Origin: Acidimicrobiia bacterium
Lineage (GTDB): Bacteria > Actinomycetota > Acidimicrobiia > Spongiisociales > UBA5794
Length of the DNA stretch: 64,000 bases
NCBI GenBank assembly: GCA_026985095.1
Contig: JALSQW010000012.1
Location: forward strand, 115,810-179,809
Direction: 5' to 3'
Shown here: positions 16,817-25,640 of the stretch, piece after piece
How the letters are laid out: each line of letters opens with the position of its first letter
How positions within the stretch are numbered: the first letter of the stretch is position 1
Notes under the pieces: generated by a model
Databases searched by the model: none
The model's input: only the letters and a program-made list of their open reading frames with translations
Told to the model about the DNA's origin: nothing
Position numbers and translations under genes: made by a program

Positions 16817-18030
16817 GGTTCCTCCTTTCCTTCCGGTGTCGCCACGACGCCTCGCTCCACGAGGGCGTCGATCTGGTTCTGGTCGTAGCCGGCGGCCGCG
16901 AGCACCTCCCTCGTATGCTCGCCGGGACGCAACGGAGCCGCCGTGCGATGCCCGGCGGGGGTGGCCGAGAAGGTCGCCGGTTCCCGAACCGCCCGCAGCT
17001 CGCCGAGGTGGGGATGCCGGTAGCGAGGGAGGACGTCGATCCGCTCAACGTGATCCTCGGCGAGCAGGTCGGGATACGTCAGCAGCGGCCCGCACAGGAC
17101 GTCGACGGCCTCGAGTTCCGCCAGCCACTCCTTGGTCGTTCGGGTGGTGAAGATGGCCTCGAGTTCGGCATGGAGCTCGGCGCGGTTGGTCACCCGGCCC
17201 GCGTTCGTGGCGAACCTGGGATCGTCCACGAGGTGGCCCATGCCGAGGGCCTCACACAACCGGGGCCAGCGGTCGGGGGTGTAGGCGGCGACCTGGATCC
17301 ACCCGTCGGCGGTCCGGAACGCCTCGTTGGGCGCCGAATACGGAGCTGCGCTCCCCATCCTGCGCGGCGGCTCCCCGGACGCCAGGTACATCGAGATCGG
17401 CACGACCTGGAACGCCATGATCGACTCGAGCAGCGACAGGTCGACCCGCTGTCCCTTCCCGGTGCGCTCCCTGGCGTAGATGGCGGCGACGATGGCTTGG
17501 GAGGCGAAGATGCCGGCCACCATGTCGGCGGCGGGAACCCCGACCTTGACCGGGGTCCCGTCCTCGGTCCCGGTGACGCTCATGAGGCCCCCGATCGCCT
17601 GGACGATGCCGTCCACGCCCGGTCGGTCCCGCCACGGGCCCTCCTGGCCGAAGGCCGAGATCGTCGCGTACACCAGGCGCGGGTTCCTCCCCGACAACGC
17701 CCTGTACCCGACACCGAGACGATCGGCCACGCCGGGACGGAAGCTCTCGACGAATACGTCACTGGCATCTGCGAGCCGAGCGACCACGTCGGGCCCGCCC
17801 TCGGCCTTCAGATCCACCACGATCCCGCGCTTGTTCCGGTTCATCCCCATGAACGCGGCGGCGGTCCCTTCGAGGAACGGGGGACCGAGCCCTCTCCCCC
17901 ACTCGCCTCCGGGCGGCTCGACCTTGACGATCTCGGCGCCGAGATCCCCCAGGAACATGGTGGCGACCGGCCCGGCGGCACCTTGGGACAGGTCGAGGAT
18001 CCGGACGCCCGCCAGCGGCCCTTCGGTCAC
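16813..18030 (-). CDS. Class III CoA-transferase (CaiB/BaiF family)
   Basis: The 405-residue product has the family opening [37 protein letters not shown] and an aspartate in [20 protein letters not shown], where formyl-CoA transferase has its nucleophile. Homologues in aromatic degradation transfer CoA between succinyl-CoA and aryl acids. The start is GTG at 18030, which overlaps the TetR stop (GTGA). The large frame continuing upstream belongs to the shadow of other genes. The acid it activates is not known. Confidence 0.87.
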   Translation of the reverse strand: MTEGPLAGVRILDLSQGAAGPVATMFLGDLGAEIVKVEPPGGEWGRGLGPPFLEGTAAAFMGMNRNKRGIVVDLKAEGGPDVVARLADASDVFVESFRPGVADRLGVGYRALSGRNPRLVYATISAFGQEGPWRDRPGVDGIVQAIGGLMSVTGTEDGTPVKVGVPAADMVAGIFASQAIVAAIYARERTGKGQRVDLSLLESIMAFQVVPISMYLASGEPPRRMGSAAPYSAPNEAFRTADGWIQVAAYTPDRWPRLCEALGMGHLVDDPRFATNAGRVTNRAELHAELEAIFTTRTTKEWLAELEAVDVLCGPLLTYPDLLAEDHVERIDVLPRYRHPHLGELRAVREPATFSATPAGHRTAAPLRPGEHTREVLAAAGYDQNQIDALVERGVVATPEGKEEP

Positions 18031-18632
18031 CGGCCCTCCTCGGAGACCACGGATCGCACGGCCAGGTCGGCGTAGCTCTTGGCGATCGCCTCCGGCGGGT
18101 AGCCGCCTCCGGGGCGGTACCACCGCACCGACGAGTTGCACATGCCGAGGATGGCCATCGCGGTGAGCCGCACGTCGAGTGGACGGAAATCGCCGGCGAC
18201 GATGCCCTCCTCGAGGATGTCGCGGAACATCCGCTCGTAGCGGTCGCGCTTGGCCAGGTACCCCTCGAGATGCTCGGGTCTCAGGTTCCGTCCCTCCTGG
18301 AGGAAGCAGGCCAGGTTGTCGCGGTCGCGCAGGCCTTCGATGAGATGGGTGGTGACGGCCCGTTCGAGCTTCTCCGCGGGAGCGAGGTCGGAGGCGACGA
18401 TGTCGGCGATCATCGGAGTGACTCGATCCACGGTGATCTGGACGATCTCGAGAAGGAGGGCTTCCTTGGACGGGAAGTGGTGGTAGAGGCTCGACTTGGT
18501 GATCCCGACGGCTTCGGACAGGTCCGCCATCGACGTACCTGCGTACCCGCGCTGTTCGAACAGGGCGGCAGCTTCCCGCAGGATCCGGATCCGAGTGTCG
18601 GTGGTGTCGGTGATGTCCATGACCAGCATCAT
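18027..18632 (-). CDS. TetR family regulator inside the oxidoreductase operon
   Basis: A 201-residue TetR protein with helix-turn-helix at about residues 33-57 (SMADLSEAVGITKSSLYHHFPSKEAL). Several TetR regulators of fatty acid or CoA-ester catabolism have this YHHFPSKE pattern. The start at 18632 is supported by a gaagggag site and a 4-bp overlap with the KorC-like gene. Its location inside the operon suggests it senses a CoA ester of the pathway. It is one of two candidates, with the TetR at 61680, to bind the GACCGNNCGGTC sites. Confidence 0.85.
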   Translation of the reverse strand: MMLVMDITDTTDTRIRILREAAALFEQRGYAGTSMADLSEAVGITKSSLYHHFPSKEALLLEIVQITVDRVTPMIADIVASDLAPAEKLERAVTTHLIEGLRDRDNLACFLQEGRNLRPEHLEGYLAKRDRYERMFRDILEEGIVAGDFRPLDVRLTAMAILGMCNSSVRWYRPGGGYPPEAIAKSYADLAVRSVVSEEGR

Positions 18633-19156
18633 CCCACCATCTCCCTTCCGGCGGCGAAGGCTTCGAGGTTGGCGTCCTCGAGGGCGGCCGGGACACGCTC
18701 GGCGATGGTGCCTCGCAGGATGTCGACGTCGAAGACGTCGAGCGACCGGGACAGCACACCGAGGCCGACCACACCCGAGGCCACGTCGGTGCCGACGATG
18801 CGACGGGCGGTCTCGACGATCGGCGCGACGAGAGCTCCGTTCCGCGGTGCGGCGACGTCGACATCGACGATGACGACCGCGTCGTCGGCGTGATCGTGCC
18901 CGTACTTCCGGTAGGCCTCGTCGGTCAACGCGACGACGATGTTCGGGCGCCGGACCAGCGGGAAGCCGACCGCACCGTCGGACACCACCACGTCCGACCG
19001 GCTCGCTCCACCCCGCGATGCGGGCCCGTAGGCCTTGGAATGCGCGGCCGAGCGACCCATCCGCAGGGCGGCGGCGGCGAGAACCTCGCCGGCCATGACG
19101 ATCCCCTGGCCCCCTGCACCTGCGAACCGAACGTCGAGCCGACCGTTGGTGGTCAC
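18629..19156 (-). CDS. korC: 2-oxoacid:ferredoxin oxidoreductase gamma subunit
   Basis: A 175-residue gamma-type subunit of the pyruvate/2-oxoacid:acceptor oxidoreductase superfamily, with FAGAGGQGIVMAGEVLAAAALRMG at the start and SRGGASRSDVVVSDG further on. It completes a three-gene set with the alpha and beta subunits immediately upstream, each overlapping by 4 bp. The complex decarboxylates a 2-oxoacid to an acyl-CoA and reduces ferredoxin. The 2-oxoglutarate (Kor) assignment is the closest by arrangement; phenylglyoxylate-type substrates cannot be excluded. Confidence 0.85.
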   Translation of the reverse strand: MTTNGRLDVRFAGAGGQGIVMAGEVLAAAALRMGRSAAHSKAYGPASRGGASRSDVVVSDGAVGFPLVRRPNIVVALTDEAYRKYGHDHADDAVVIVDVDVAAPRNGALVAPIVETARRIVGTDVASGVVGLGVLSRSLDVFDVDILRGTIAERVPAALEDANLEAFAAGREMVG

Positions 19157-19977
19157 GTCGCCCCTCCCGCACGTCCGGTGAACACGGGGCGGTGCTCGCG
19201 ATGGAGCGTGCCCAGCTCGACTCCCGGAGGGAGGTCCGGCGGGTCGATCGTCGGGATGGACCGTTTGCCGGCCAGCGGGATGGCGATCCGGTTGTCGCTC
19301 CGGGTGATCGCCGCCAACATCTCCGGGCCCGAGCCGAGCTTGTTGTAACGCCCGAAGTAGGTGGGACAGTCGCTGAGCACCTCGACGAACGAGAGCCCCT
19401 CGTGATCGAGTGCGTCAGCGAAGATCCGAGCCAGCGTGTACGGCTCCGAGGCCGCCGCCCTGGCGACGAACGTGGCACCGGCACCGATCATCAGCTTGCA
19501 CGCATCGAAGGGCGACTCGACGCTGCCCCGAGGCGCGGTGGAGGCGATGGCCCCGACGGACGTCGTAGGAGCGGCTTGCCCGCCGGTCATGCCGTAGATC
19601 TCGTTGTTGAACAGGACGACCGTCAGATCGATGTTGCGGCGGGCGGCGTGGATGAGGTGGTTCCCTCCGATGGCCAGACCGTCCCCGTCACCGGAGAACA
19701 CCGCAACGGTGAGCTCGGGCCGCGCCAGTTTGATCCCCGCCGCGAACGAGGGAGCCCGCCCGTGGGTGGCGTGCAGGGTGCAGAAGTCGAGGTAGCCGAC
19801 GAGCCGACTGGAACAGCCGATCCCGGCCACGACCGCCATCTGGTCGGGGTCGATGCCGACGTCGTCGACGGCGCTCAGGAAGGCTCGCCCGACGATACCG
19901 TGGGCGCACCCGGGGCACAGCACGTGCGGCATCGCCCATCCACGGAGGTGTTCTCTGACCTGGGCAGTGGTCGTCAT
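19153..19977 (-). CDS. korB: 2-oxoacid:ferredoxin oxidoreductase beta subunit (thiamine diphosphate-binding)
   Basis: The 274-residue protein has the diphosphate-binding motif GDGDGLAIGGNH, ending in FNNEIYGMTGGQ, and the N-terminal cysteines C21, C24 and C55 (LCPGCAHG, GIGCSSR) that bind a [4Fe-4S] cluster with a later cysteine. This is the catalytic half of KorAB/VorAB enzymes. Genes on both sides overlap by 4 bp. In Thauera aromatica a KorAB enzyme is known to reduce ferredoxin for benzoyl-CoA reductase, which fits the Bcr-type genes elsewhere in this window. Confidence 0.9.
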   Translation of the reverse strand: MTTTAQVREHLRGWAMPHVLCPGCAHGIVGRAFLSAVDDVGIDPDQMAVVAGIGCSSRLVGYLDFCTLHATHGRAPSFAAGIKLARPELTVAVFSGDGDGLAIGGNHLIHAARRNIDLTVVLFNNEIYGMTGGQAAPTTSVGAIASTAPRGSVESPFDACKLMIGAGATFVARAAASEPYTLARIFADALDHEGLSFVEVLSDCPTYFGRYNKLGSGPEMLAAITRSDNRIAIPLAGKRSIPTIDPPDLPPGVELGTLHREHRPVFTGRAGGAT

Positions 19978-21113
19978 GGCAGGGCTCCTTCCATGTCCCG
20001 GTCGAGGGCCGCGAGGATCTCGTCGGGATCGATCGGCTCGCCGTCACCGCGCAGGACCGCCGCGATCGGCACCGACCCGGCGACGACCCGCTCGACCTCC
20101 AAGAGCATCTGGCCGAGGTTCATCTCGCACACGACCACGAGCCGGGCCCCTCGCACCGCTTCGGCGATCTCGGCGTCGGGGAACGGCCACAGGGTCCGGG
20201 GTCGCACCAACCCGACCCGTCCCCCCTGCCGGCGCGCCATCGCGACGGCCTCCTCGGCGGCACGGGCGACGATCCCGTACGCGAAGATCACCACATCGGC
20301 GTCGTCGAGGTGGCTGGTGGCGACGTCGACGATCTCGGATCGATGGTTCTCCACCTTGGCGTGAAGACGGCGCAGCAAGGCTCCGGCCACGGCCGGATCG
20401 TCGCTGGGGAACCCGCGCTCGTCGTGGACGAGGCCGGTGACGTGGAACCGGTACCCATCTCCGAAGGCGGGCAGGGGCGGGACGCCGTCGTTAGCAGGCA
20501 GCATCGGGAGGAAGGCCTCGGGTTCAACCTCGGGCTTCCGGCGATCGGCCACGGTCACCTCCTCGGGGAGGGCCACGGTCTCCGCGGTGTGGCCCAGCAC
20601 CTCGTCGTAGAGCACGATCACCGGCATCCGCGTGCGTTCGGCCACGACGAAGGCCTTGACGGTGAGTTCGAAGATCTCCGCCACCGAGGCGGGAGCGAAC
20701 ACGATCGCCGGATGGTCGCCATGGGTGCCCCATCGAGCCTGCATGACGTCACCTTGGGACGGAGAGGTGGGGCGTCCCGTCGACGGCCCGCCCCGCATGA
20801 CGTCGACGATGACGCATGGAGCCTCGGCCATGACGGCGTAGCCGATGTGCTCCTGCATGAGGGAGAACCCCGGACCGGAGGTCGCGGTCATCGCCTTGGC
20901 GCCGGCGAACGCGGCGCCGATCACCGCGCCCAACGACGAGATCTCGTCCTCCATCTGGACGAAGACGCCGCCGACCTCGGGAAGCTCGCGGGCCATGTGC
21001 TCGGCGATCTCCGACGACGGCGTGATCGGGTAACCGCCGTAGAACCGGCAGCCCGCCGCGATGGCGGCGAGGGCACACGCTTCGTTGCCTCGGATCAAGC
21101 GGGGTTCGTTCAT
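19974..21113 (-). CDS. korA: 2-oxoacid:ferredoxin oxidoreductase alpha subunit
   Basis: A 379-residue KorA/VorB-type subunit without a fused gamma domain. It opens with RGNEACALAAIAAGCRFYGGYPITPSSEIAEHMA and carries MEDEISSLGAVIGAAFAGAKAMTATSGPGFSLM, both diagnostic of pyruvate:ferredoxin oxidoreductase domain I/II proteins. It overlaps the Ior-like gene upstream and KorB downstream by 4 bp. It would select the 2-oxoacid; the sequence alone does not say which. Confidence 0.9.
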   Translation of the reverse strand: MNEPRLIRGNEACALAAIAAGCRFYGGYPITPSSEIAEHMARELPEVGGVFVQMEDEISSLGAVIGAAFAGAKAMTATSGPGFSLMQEHIGYAVMAEAPCVIVDVMRGGPSTGRPTSPSQGDVMQARWGTHGDHPAIVFAPASVAEIFELTVKAFVVAERTRMPVIVLYDEVLGHTAETVALPEEVTVADRRKPEVEPEAFLPMLPANDGVPPLPAFGDGYRFHVTGLVHDERGFPSDDPAVAGALLRRLHAKVENHRSEIVDVATSHLDDADVVIFAYGIVARAAEEAVAMARRQGGRVGLVRPRTLWPFPDAEIAEAVRGARLVVVCEMNLGQMLLEVERVVAGSVPIAAVLRGDGEPIDPDEILAALDRDMEGALP

Positions 21114-21967
21114 GGGGCACCTCCCGACACGACCGCGGGGTCGCCCACCGAGATCCGGATCGCGAAGTCGGGGCAGAGCGCCTCGCAGAGCCTGCACCCG
21201 ATGCACGCCGCCTCGTCGACGACGACCAGCCGGTGGGCATGGTCCATGGCGAGACAGAACTCGGGGCAGACCGTTGGACAGATCCCGCAGTCCTTGCACC
21301 AGGAGTGGTCGACCTCGATCCGGTAGCTCCGCTGCTGGATCGGGTCGAGTCCCAGGTCGGGGATGGCCTCGGGCCGCACCGACCCGGCTTCCTGGCCCGC
21401 GTGGAACGCGGCGATGTTGAGTTCCTCGGTCCCGGGGGGCACGAACCGGGTGATCGCCTTCTCCCAGGCGACATCGTCGATGTCGAGGAACCGGGAGACG
21501 GCCCCCATGACCACGCTGTTGGCGGTCTTCGGGTTGCCGAGGCTCGCGGCGATACCGCTGGCGTCGATGAGCAGCACGTCGGCGACGCGGTGGGCGACGG
21601 TGGCGGTGTCCATGGCCGGGTACGGGACGCCCCAGGTGCGGTGGTCCTTGCACGCTCCCGGCGGAACGATGCGGCGGGCGTCGACGACCAGGGCGCCGCG
21701 GGGGGCCAGGTACGGCATCCACCGCAGCGCCTCGGCCCACTCGAAGGCCGCGAGCACGTCGGCCGACGCGAGCGGCACCACCGGGGATGCCACCGTCTCG
21801 CCGTACCGGATGTGGCTGACGACGGCGCCGCCGCGCTGGGCCATGCCGTGGACCTCGGACTGCTTCACCTCGAAGTCGGATCGGAGCGCCGCCTCGGCGA
21901 GGACGGCGGAGGCGAGGACGACACCTTGGCCGCCGACGCCGGCGAGAACGACGCCGCGGGCGCTCAT
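21110..21967 (-). CDS. iorB: Indolepyruvate oxidoreductase beta-type subunit fused to a two-cluster ferredoxin domain
   Basis: In this 285-residue protein, residues 1-185 are an IorB/gamma-type domain (VVLAGVGGQGVVLASAVLAEAALRS). The last 70 residues form a bacterial ferredoxin with two cysteine motifs (WCKDCGICPTVCPEFC and CIGCRLCEALCP), so two [4Fe-4S] clusters. The fusion adds an electron outlet to the aryl-pyruvate oxidoreductase formed with the IorA-like partner. Genes overlap by 4 bp on each side. Confidence 0.87.
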   Translation of the reverse strand: MSARGVVLAGVGGQGVVLASAVLAEAALRSDFEVKQSEVHGMAQRGGAVVSHIRYGETVASPVVPLASADVLAAFEWAEALRWMPYLAPRGALVVDARRIVPPGACKDHRTWGVPYPAMDTATVAHRVADVLLIDASGIAASLGNPKTANSVVMGAVSRFLDIDDVAWEKAITRFVPPGTEELNIAAFHAGQEAGSVRPEAIPDLGLDPIQQRSYRIEVDHSWCKDCGICPTVCPEFCLAMDHAHRLVVVDEAACIGCRLCEALCPDFAIRISVGDPAVVSGGAP

Positions 21968-23745
21968 GGGTGGACCTCCACCGGCACGATCGCCCGCGGT
22001 GGGCAGAGCTGGGCGCACAGGGTGCACCCGGTGCACATCGCGGCGTCGATCGTGACCTTGCGCCGGCCCTCGAAGACCTCGTCGGTCCACACGATCGCCG
22101 GACAACCCAGGTTCATGCACAGCTGGCAGGCCGTGCAGTTGTCGGGGATCACCTCGAAGGGACGGTCCTTGACCCGCAACGGCGCCTCCACGCACGGTCG
22201 ATGGGTGATCACGACCGAGGTCCCCCGGTACGCCATCGCCTGTTCGATGGCTCGCAGGGTGGCCGACACGTCGTAGGGGTCGACGACGTGGAGGTCCTCG
22301 ACGCCGACGGCGGTGCACAACGCCGGGATGTCGACGGCTCGGGCCTTCTCTCCGGCGAGGGTGGTCCCGGTGCCGGGGTGTTCCTGACCGCCGGTCATGG
22401 CGGTGGTGCCGTTGTCGAGGATGACGACGGTCATGTCGGCGTCGTTGTAGACGGCCTCCATGAGGGCGGGTACGCCGCCGTGGAGGAAGGTGGAGTCGCC
22501 GATCGTGGCGACGACCGGTTCGTCGGAGCCGCCGCTGGCGGCCATGCCGCTGGCCATACCGATGCTGGCACCCATGGAGATGCAGGTGTCCATGGTGGCC
22601 AGCGGCTCGAGGGCGGCGAGGGTGTAGCACCCGATGTCGCCGGTGACCGTGGCGCCGAGCCGCTTGATGGACCAGTACGGCACCATGTGCGGACATCCGG
22701 GACACATGAGCGGCGGGCGGGTGACGGTCGTGGGAGCGTCGGGGATGGGCGGCCGCGGGTCGGCGACGCCGAGGGCGGCCAGGCCGTCACGTACCAGGTC
22801 GGGGCTCAGCTCGCCGGTGCGGGGGAAGAACGCCTTCCCATCCGCTTCGAGACCCGCCGCCAAGAGCGCTTCTTCGAGGAACGGCTCGAGCTCCTCGACG
22901 ACCACGAGCCGGTCGACGGTCTCGGCGAACCGGCGGATGCGCTCGATCGGGATGGGGTAGCTCATGCCGAGCTTGAGGATCCGCAGGTCGGGGGCCACCT
23001 CCTTGACGTACTGGTACGGCACGCCGGCGGTGACGATCCCGACGCGGGTATCGGTTCCCTCCTCGACGGCGAGCTCGCCCGCGTACTCGGCGAGGCGCTC
23101 GAGACGTTCGAGGATGACCGGATGCCGGCCCCTGGCGTAGGCGGGCAGCATCACGTACTTGGCCGGGTCGCGACGGAACCCGCGCACCGGCACCTCGCGA
23201 CGCTCCTCGAGGGGGACGATGCCTCGATTGTGCGAGATGCGGGTCGTCGAACGCAGCAGGACCGGCGTGTCGAACTCCTCGGAGACGTCGAACGCCAGCT
23301 TCGTGTGGTCCTTCGCTTCGGCCGAGTCGGAAGGTTCGAGGAGCGGAACGAGACCGAGGCGGGCGTACAGGCGGGTGTCCTGCTCGTTCTGGGAGCTGTG
23401 CATCCCCGGGTCGTCGGCGACCATGATGACGAGGCCGCCGCCGACTCCCACGTACGAGGCCGTCATGAACGTGTCGGCGGCGACGTTGAGGCCGACGTGC
23501 TTCATGGCGGCGAACGCCCGCGCACCGCCGAGGGAGGCGCCGAGGGCCACGTCGACGGCGACCTTCTCGTTCGTCGCCCAGCGGGAGTCGACCTCGTCGT
23601 ATCGGGCCAGTGCCTGGAGCGTCTCGGTCGAGGGGGTCCCGGGATAGGCGGCGGCGACGTGCACGCCGGCTTCCCATGCGCCCCTGGCGATCGCCTCGTT
23701 GCCCGACAGGAGCGCCCGGTCCGCTCGGATCGACAGGGTGGTCAC
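21964..23745 (-). CDS. iorA: Indolepyruvate ferredoxin oxidoreductase alpha-type subunit
   Basis: This 593-residue IorA-type protein has an N-terminal pyrimidine-binding domain (LLSGNEAIARGAWEAGVHVAAAYPGTPSTE), a diphosphate-binding domain around 360-480 (CPGCPHMVPYWSIKRL, GDSTFLHGG, ILDNGTTAMTGGQEHPGTG) and a C-terminal ferredoxin domain (CTACQLCMNLGCP and CTGCTLCAQLCPP). Ior enzymes convert aryl-pyruvates to aryl-acetyl-CoA and reduce ferredoxin. The start is GTG at 23745, in a GTGA overlap with the synthase upstream. It may feed tyrosine- or phenylalanine-derived carbon into aromatic catabolism; this is inference. Confidence 0.9.
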   Translation of the reverse strand: MTTLSIRADRALLSGNEAIARGAWEAGVHVAAAYPGTPSTETLQALARYDEVDSRWATNEKVAVDVALGASLGGARAFAAMKHVGLNVAADTFMTASYVGVGGGLVIMVADDPGMHSSQNEQDTRLYARLGLVPLLEPSDSAEAKDHTKLAFDVSEEFDTPVLLRSTTRISHNRGIVPLEERREVPVRGFRRDPAKYVMLPAYARGRHPVILERLERLAEYAGELAVEEGTDTRVGIVTAGVPYQYVKEVAPDLRILKLGMSYPIPIERIRRFAETVDRLVVVEELEPFLEEALLAAGLEADGKAFFPRTGELSPDLVRDGLAALGVADPRPPIPDAPTTVTRPPLMCPGCPHMVPYWSIKRLGATVTGDIGCYTLAALEPLATMDTCISMGASIGMASGMAASGGSDEPVVATIGDSTFLHGGVPALMEAVYNDADMTVVILDNGTTAMTGGQEHPGTGTTLAGEKARAVDIPALCTAVGVEDLHVVDPYDVSATLRAIEQAMAYRGTSVVITHRPCVEAPLRVKDRPFEVIPDNCTACQLCMNLGCPAIVWTDEVFEGRRKVTIDAAMCTGCTLCAQLCPPRAIVPVEVHP

Positions 23746-24968
23746 GCGTCGCCACCCAGCACGGTCCGCATCTCGGTCTCCGACAGCACCCGGTTCGATG
23801 CCTTGGCGGCATCGAGGATGCGTTCGACGGCACCCGGGTCGATGGGCATGCCGTGTTGGAGGAGCCATGCCTCGGCGTTGGCCCTGCCCGACATCGGGCC
23901 GACGGTGATGACCTGGCCCCGCCCGATCATGTCGGCGGGCACCCCCGAGTAGACGCGGTTCGCGAGCCAGGTGTCGCCCTTGCGGAGGGCCTTGAGGACG
24001 GCGGCCGCGTGGACGCCGGTGCTGGTCTCGAAGGCGTCCTTCCCGAGGGCGGGGTAGTTGACCGGGATCGGCGTATCGGTGGCGTGCGACGCCGTCTCGC
24101 AGTACGCCGGCAACCCGGCGATGTCGCCGTCCCACCAGCCGAGCAGCTTGAGGTTGACGAGGAGCACGTCCATCGGCGTGTTCCCACATCGTTCGCCGAT
24201 GCCGAGGGCGCAGCCGTGGACCCGGTCGGCGCCGGAGGCGAGGGCGGCGAGGGAGTTGGGAACCGAGAGGCCCCGGTCGCGGTGGCCGTGGTAATCGATC
24301 TTCACGTCCTGGCCGGTCTCGTCGACGATCCGGCGGGCGAACCGCATCAAGGCGCTCACACCCCATGGCGTGGCATGGCCGACGGTGTCCGAGAAGCAGA
24401 TCCGTCGAGCGCCCGCTTCGATGGCCGTCGTGTAGAGCCGCCGCAGGTCGTCGGGATGGGCTCGGGTCGTGTCCTCGGTCACGTACATCACCTCGAGGCC
24501 GAGGCTCCTGGCGTACCGGACCGCCTCGTCGGTGGTCTGGAGGAGGAAGTCGAAGTCCCAGCCTTCGGCGAAGCGACGGATGGGACTCGACCCGAGGAAC
24601 AGGGACGCTTCGATCGGGACGCCGGTGCGCTGCTGGGCCTCGGCGATGGGGTCGATGTCGGCTCGGTGGGTTCGACCTGCGCAGTTGGCGGCGACGTCGA
24701 GCCCGGCCTGGTCGATCTCCTTGGCGAGGGCGATGACATCGAGGAAGGTCTGCTCTCCGGCGCCGGCGTAGCCGATGTCGGCTCCCTGGATGCCGAGTTC
24801 GGCGATCCGATGGAGGATCTCGATCTTCTCGGCCGTCGTCGGGCATCGAACCGACGGGCTCTGCAGCCCGTCACGCAAGGTCTCATCGTCGAGTTCGATG
24901 GTCGCGGGCCTGGCGGGGGTCTCACCGCCGAGGGCGTTCCAGTCGTAGAGGAGCTCGTCGTGGTCCAT
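23742..24968 (-). CDS. HMGL-like DRE-TIM metallolyase (isopropylmalate/homocitrate synthase-related)
   Basis: The 408-residue protein has the DRE-TIM opening LDDETLRDGLQSPSVRCP and the metal-binding DYHGHRDRGLSVPN, then HGCALGIGERCGNTPMD, which resembles homocitrate/isopropylmalate synthases. The DGLQ variant of the first motif also recalls HMG-CoA lyase. It could condense an acyl-CoA with a 2-oxoacid or run the reverse cleavage. A C-terminal regulatory domain of LeuA is absent. The start at 24968 gives GGAGGG the best spacing; ATGs at 24974 and 24995 are alternatives. It is the first gene of the large operon. Confidence 0.8.
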   Translation of the reverse strand: MDHDELLYDWNALGGETPARPATIELDDETLRDGLQSPSVRCPTTAEKIEILHRIAELGIQGADIGYAGAGEQTFLDVIALAKEIDQAGLDVAANCAGRTHRADIDPIAEAQQRTGVPIEASLFLGSSPIRRFAEGWDFDFLLQTTDEAVRYARSLGLEVMYVTEDTTRAHPDDLRRLYTTAIEAGARRICFSDTVGHATPWGVSALMRFARRIVDETGQDVKIDYHGHRDRGLSVPNSLAALASGADRVHGCALGIGERCGNTPMDVLLVNLKLLGWWDGDIAGLPAYCETASHATDTPIPVNYPALGKDAFETSTGVHAAAVLKALRKGDTWLANRVYSGVPADMIGRGQVITVGPMSGRANAEAWLLQHGMPIDPGAVERILDAAKASNRVLSETEMRTVLGGDA

Positions 24969-25000
24969 GGGCATCGTCCCTCCGTGCTCGGGCACCGTCC

Positions 25001-25012
25001 GGCCGTTCGGTC
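25001..25012. promoter_or_regulatory. Inverted repeat GGCCGTTCGGTC, GACCGNNCGGTC-type operator before the HMGL operon
   Basis: It has one mismatch to the shared motif GACCGNNCGGTC and sits 33 bp upstream of the first gene of the minus-strand operon. This is the position expected for a repressor site over the promoter. Confidence 0.6.
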
Positions 25013-25168
25013 GGTTCTAGCTTCCTGTCCACGACGCTGACGGTCAATCCTGCGATCGACCCCTTTCGATGATGCATTCGCCCCTGATATGAAGCATTCT
25101 CATCAGGGAAAGCCCGCGCTCGCACCATTGACGGGACGCCCGCGGAGGCGGACACTCACAGGGAACTT

Positions 25169-25180
25169 GACCGAACGGTC
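25169..25180. promoter_or_regulatory. Inverted repeat GACCGAACGGTC, probable TetR operator
   Basis: A perfect GACCG-NN-CGGTC inverted repeat 50 bp before the plus-strand DUF35 gene. The same motif recurs at 55068 and 61618, and with one mismatch at 25001, 27908 and 55096. The rest of 24969-25229 holds no gene. Confidence 0.75.
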
Positions 25181-25229
25181 GGACGGGAGTTGCCGGGATC
25201 ATCGATCCCCGCGCCCCGAGGAGGTGAAG

Positions 25230-25640
25230 ATGACCACCCAGACGCCGGTGTCCTTCCGGCCCCATGACCTCGTCGTCGCCGACGACGGGACCGGCTACCT
25301 CCGCGGCAGCCGGTGCCCGAGTTGCGGCGCCCACTACTTCCCCACCCGAGAGGTCTGCGCCGGTTGCCTGACCGAAGACCTCGAGACCATCCCCCTGCCG
25401 ACCCGGGGCACCCTCTACACCTACACGGTGGTCCACCGATCGACGCCGGCCTTCGAGGTCCCCTATGTGCTGGGCTACGTCGATCTCCCCGGGCCCGTCC
25501 GGGTCCTCGGCCAGATCGACGCCGAACCCGACCAGGTCACGATCGGCATGGACGTCCAGCTCGAGATCGTCCCTTGGGGAACCGACGCCGAGGGGACACC
25601 ACTGCTCGGGTACCGTTTCGCACCAGGAGGCCACGCATGA
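25230..25640 (+). CDS. DUF35 OB-fold protein with zinc ribbon, thiolase partner
   Basis: A 136-residue protein with an N-terminal rubredoxin-like zinc ribbon (C29, C32, C43, C46 in RCPSCGAHYFPTREVCAGC) and a C-terminal OB fold (TLYTYTVVHRSTPAFEVPYVLGYV). Such proteins form tight complexes with thiolases, for example BbsA with BbsB in benzylsuccinate oxidation and the archaeal acetoacetyl-CoA thiolase complex. The start has a GAGGAGGTGAAG site. It overlaps the thiolase gene by 4 bp, supporting a complex. Confidence 0.88.
   Translation: MTTQTPVSFRPHDLVVADDGTGYLRGSRCPSCGAHYFPTREVCAGCLTEDLETIPLPTRGTLYTYTVVHRSTPAFEVPYVLGYVDLPGPVRVLGQIDAEPDQVTIGMDVQLEIVPWGTDAEGTPLLGYRFAPGGHA

Noticed and set aside
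21970-23952. A 660-codon frame antisense to the IorA-like gene
   Set aside because: IorA motifs and gene overlaps on the other strand are unambiguous.
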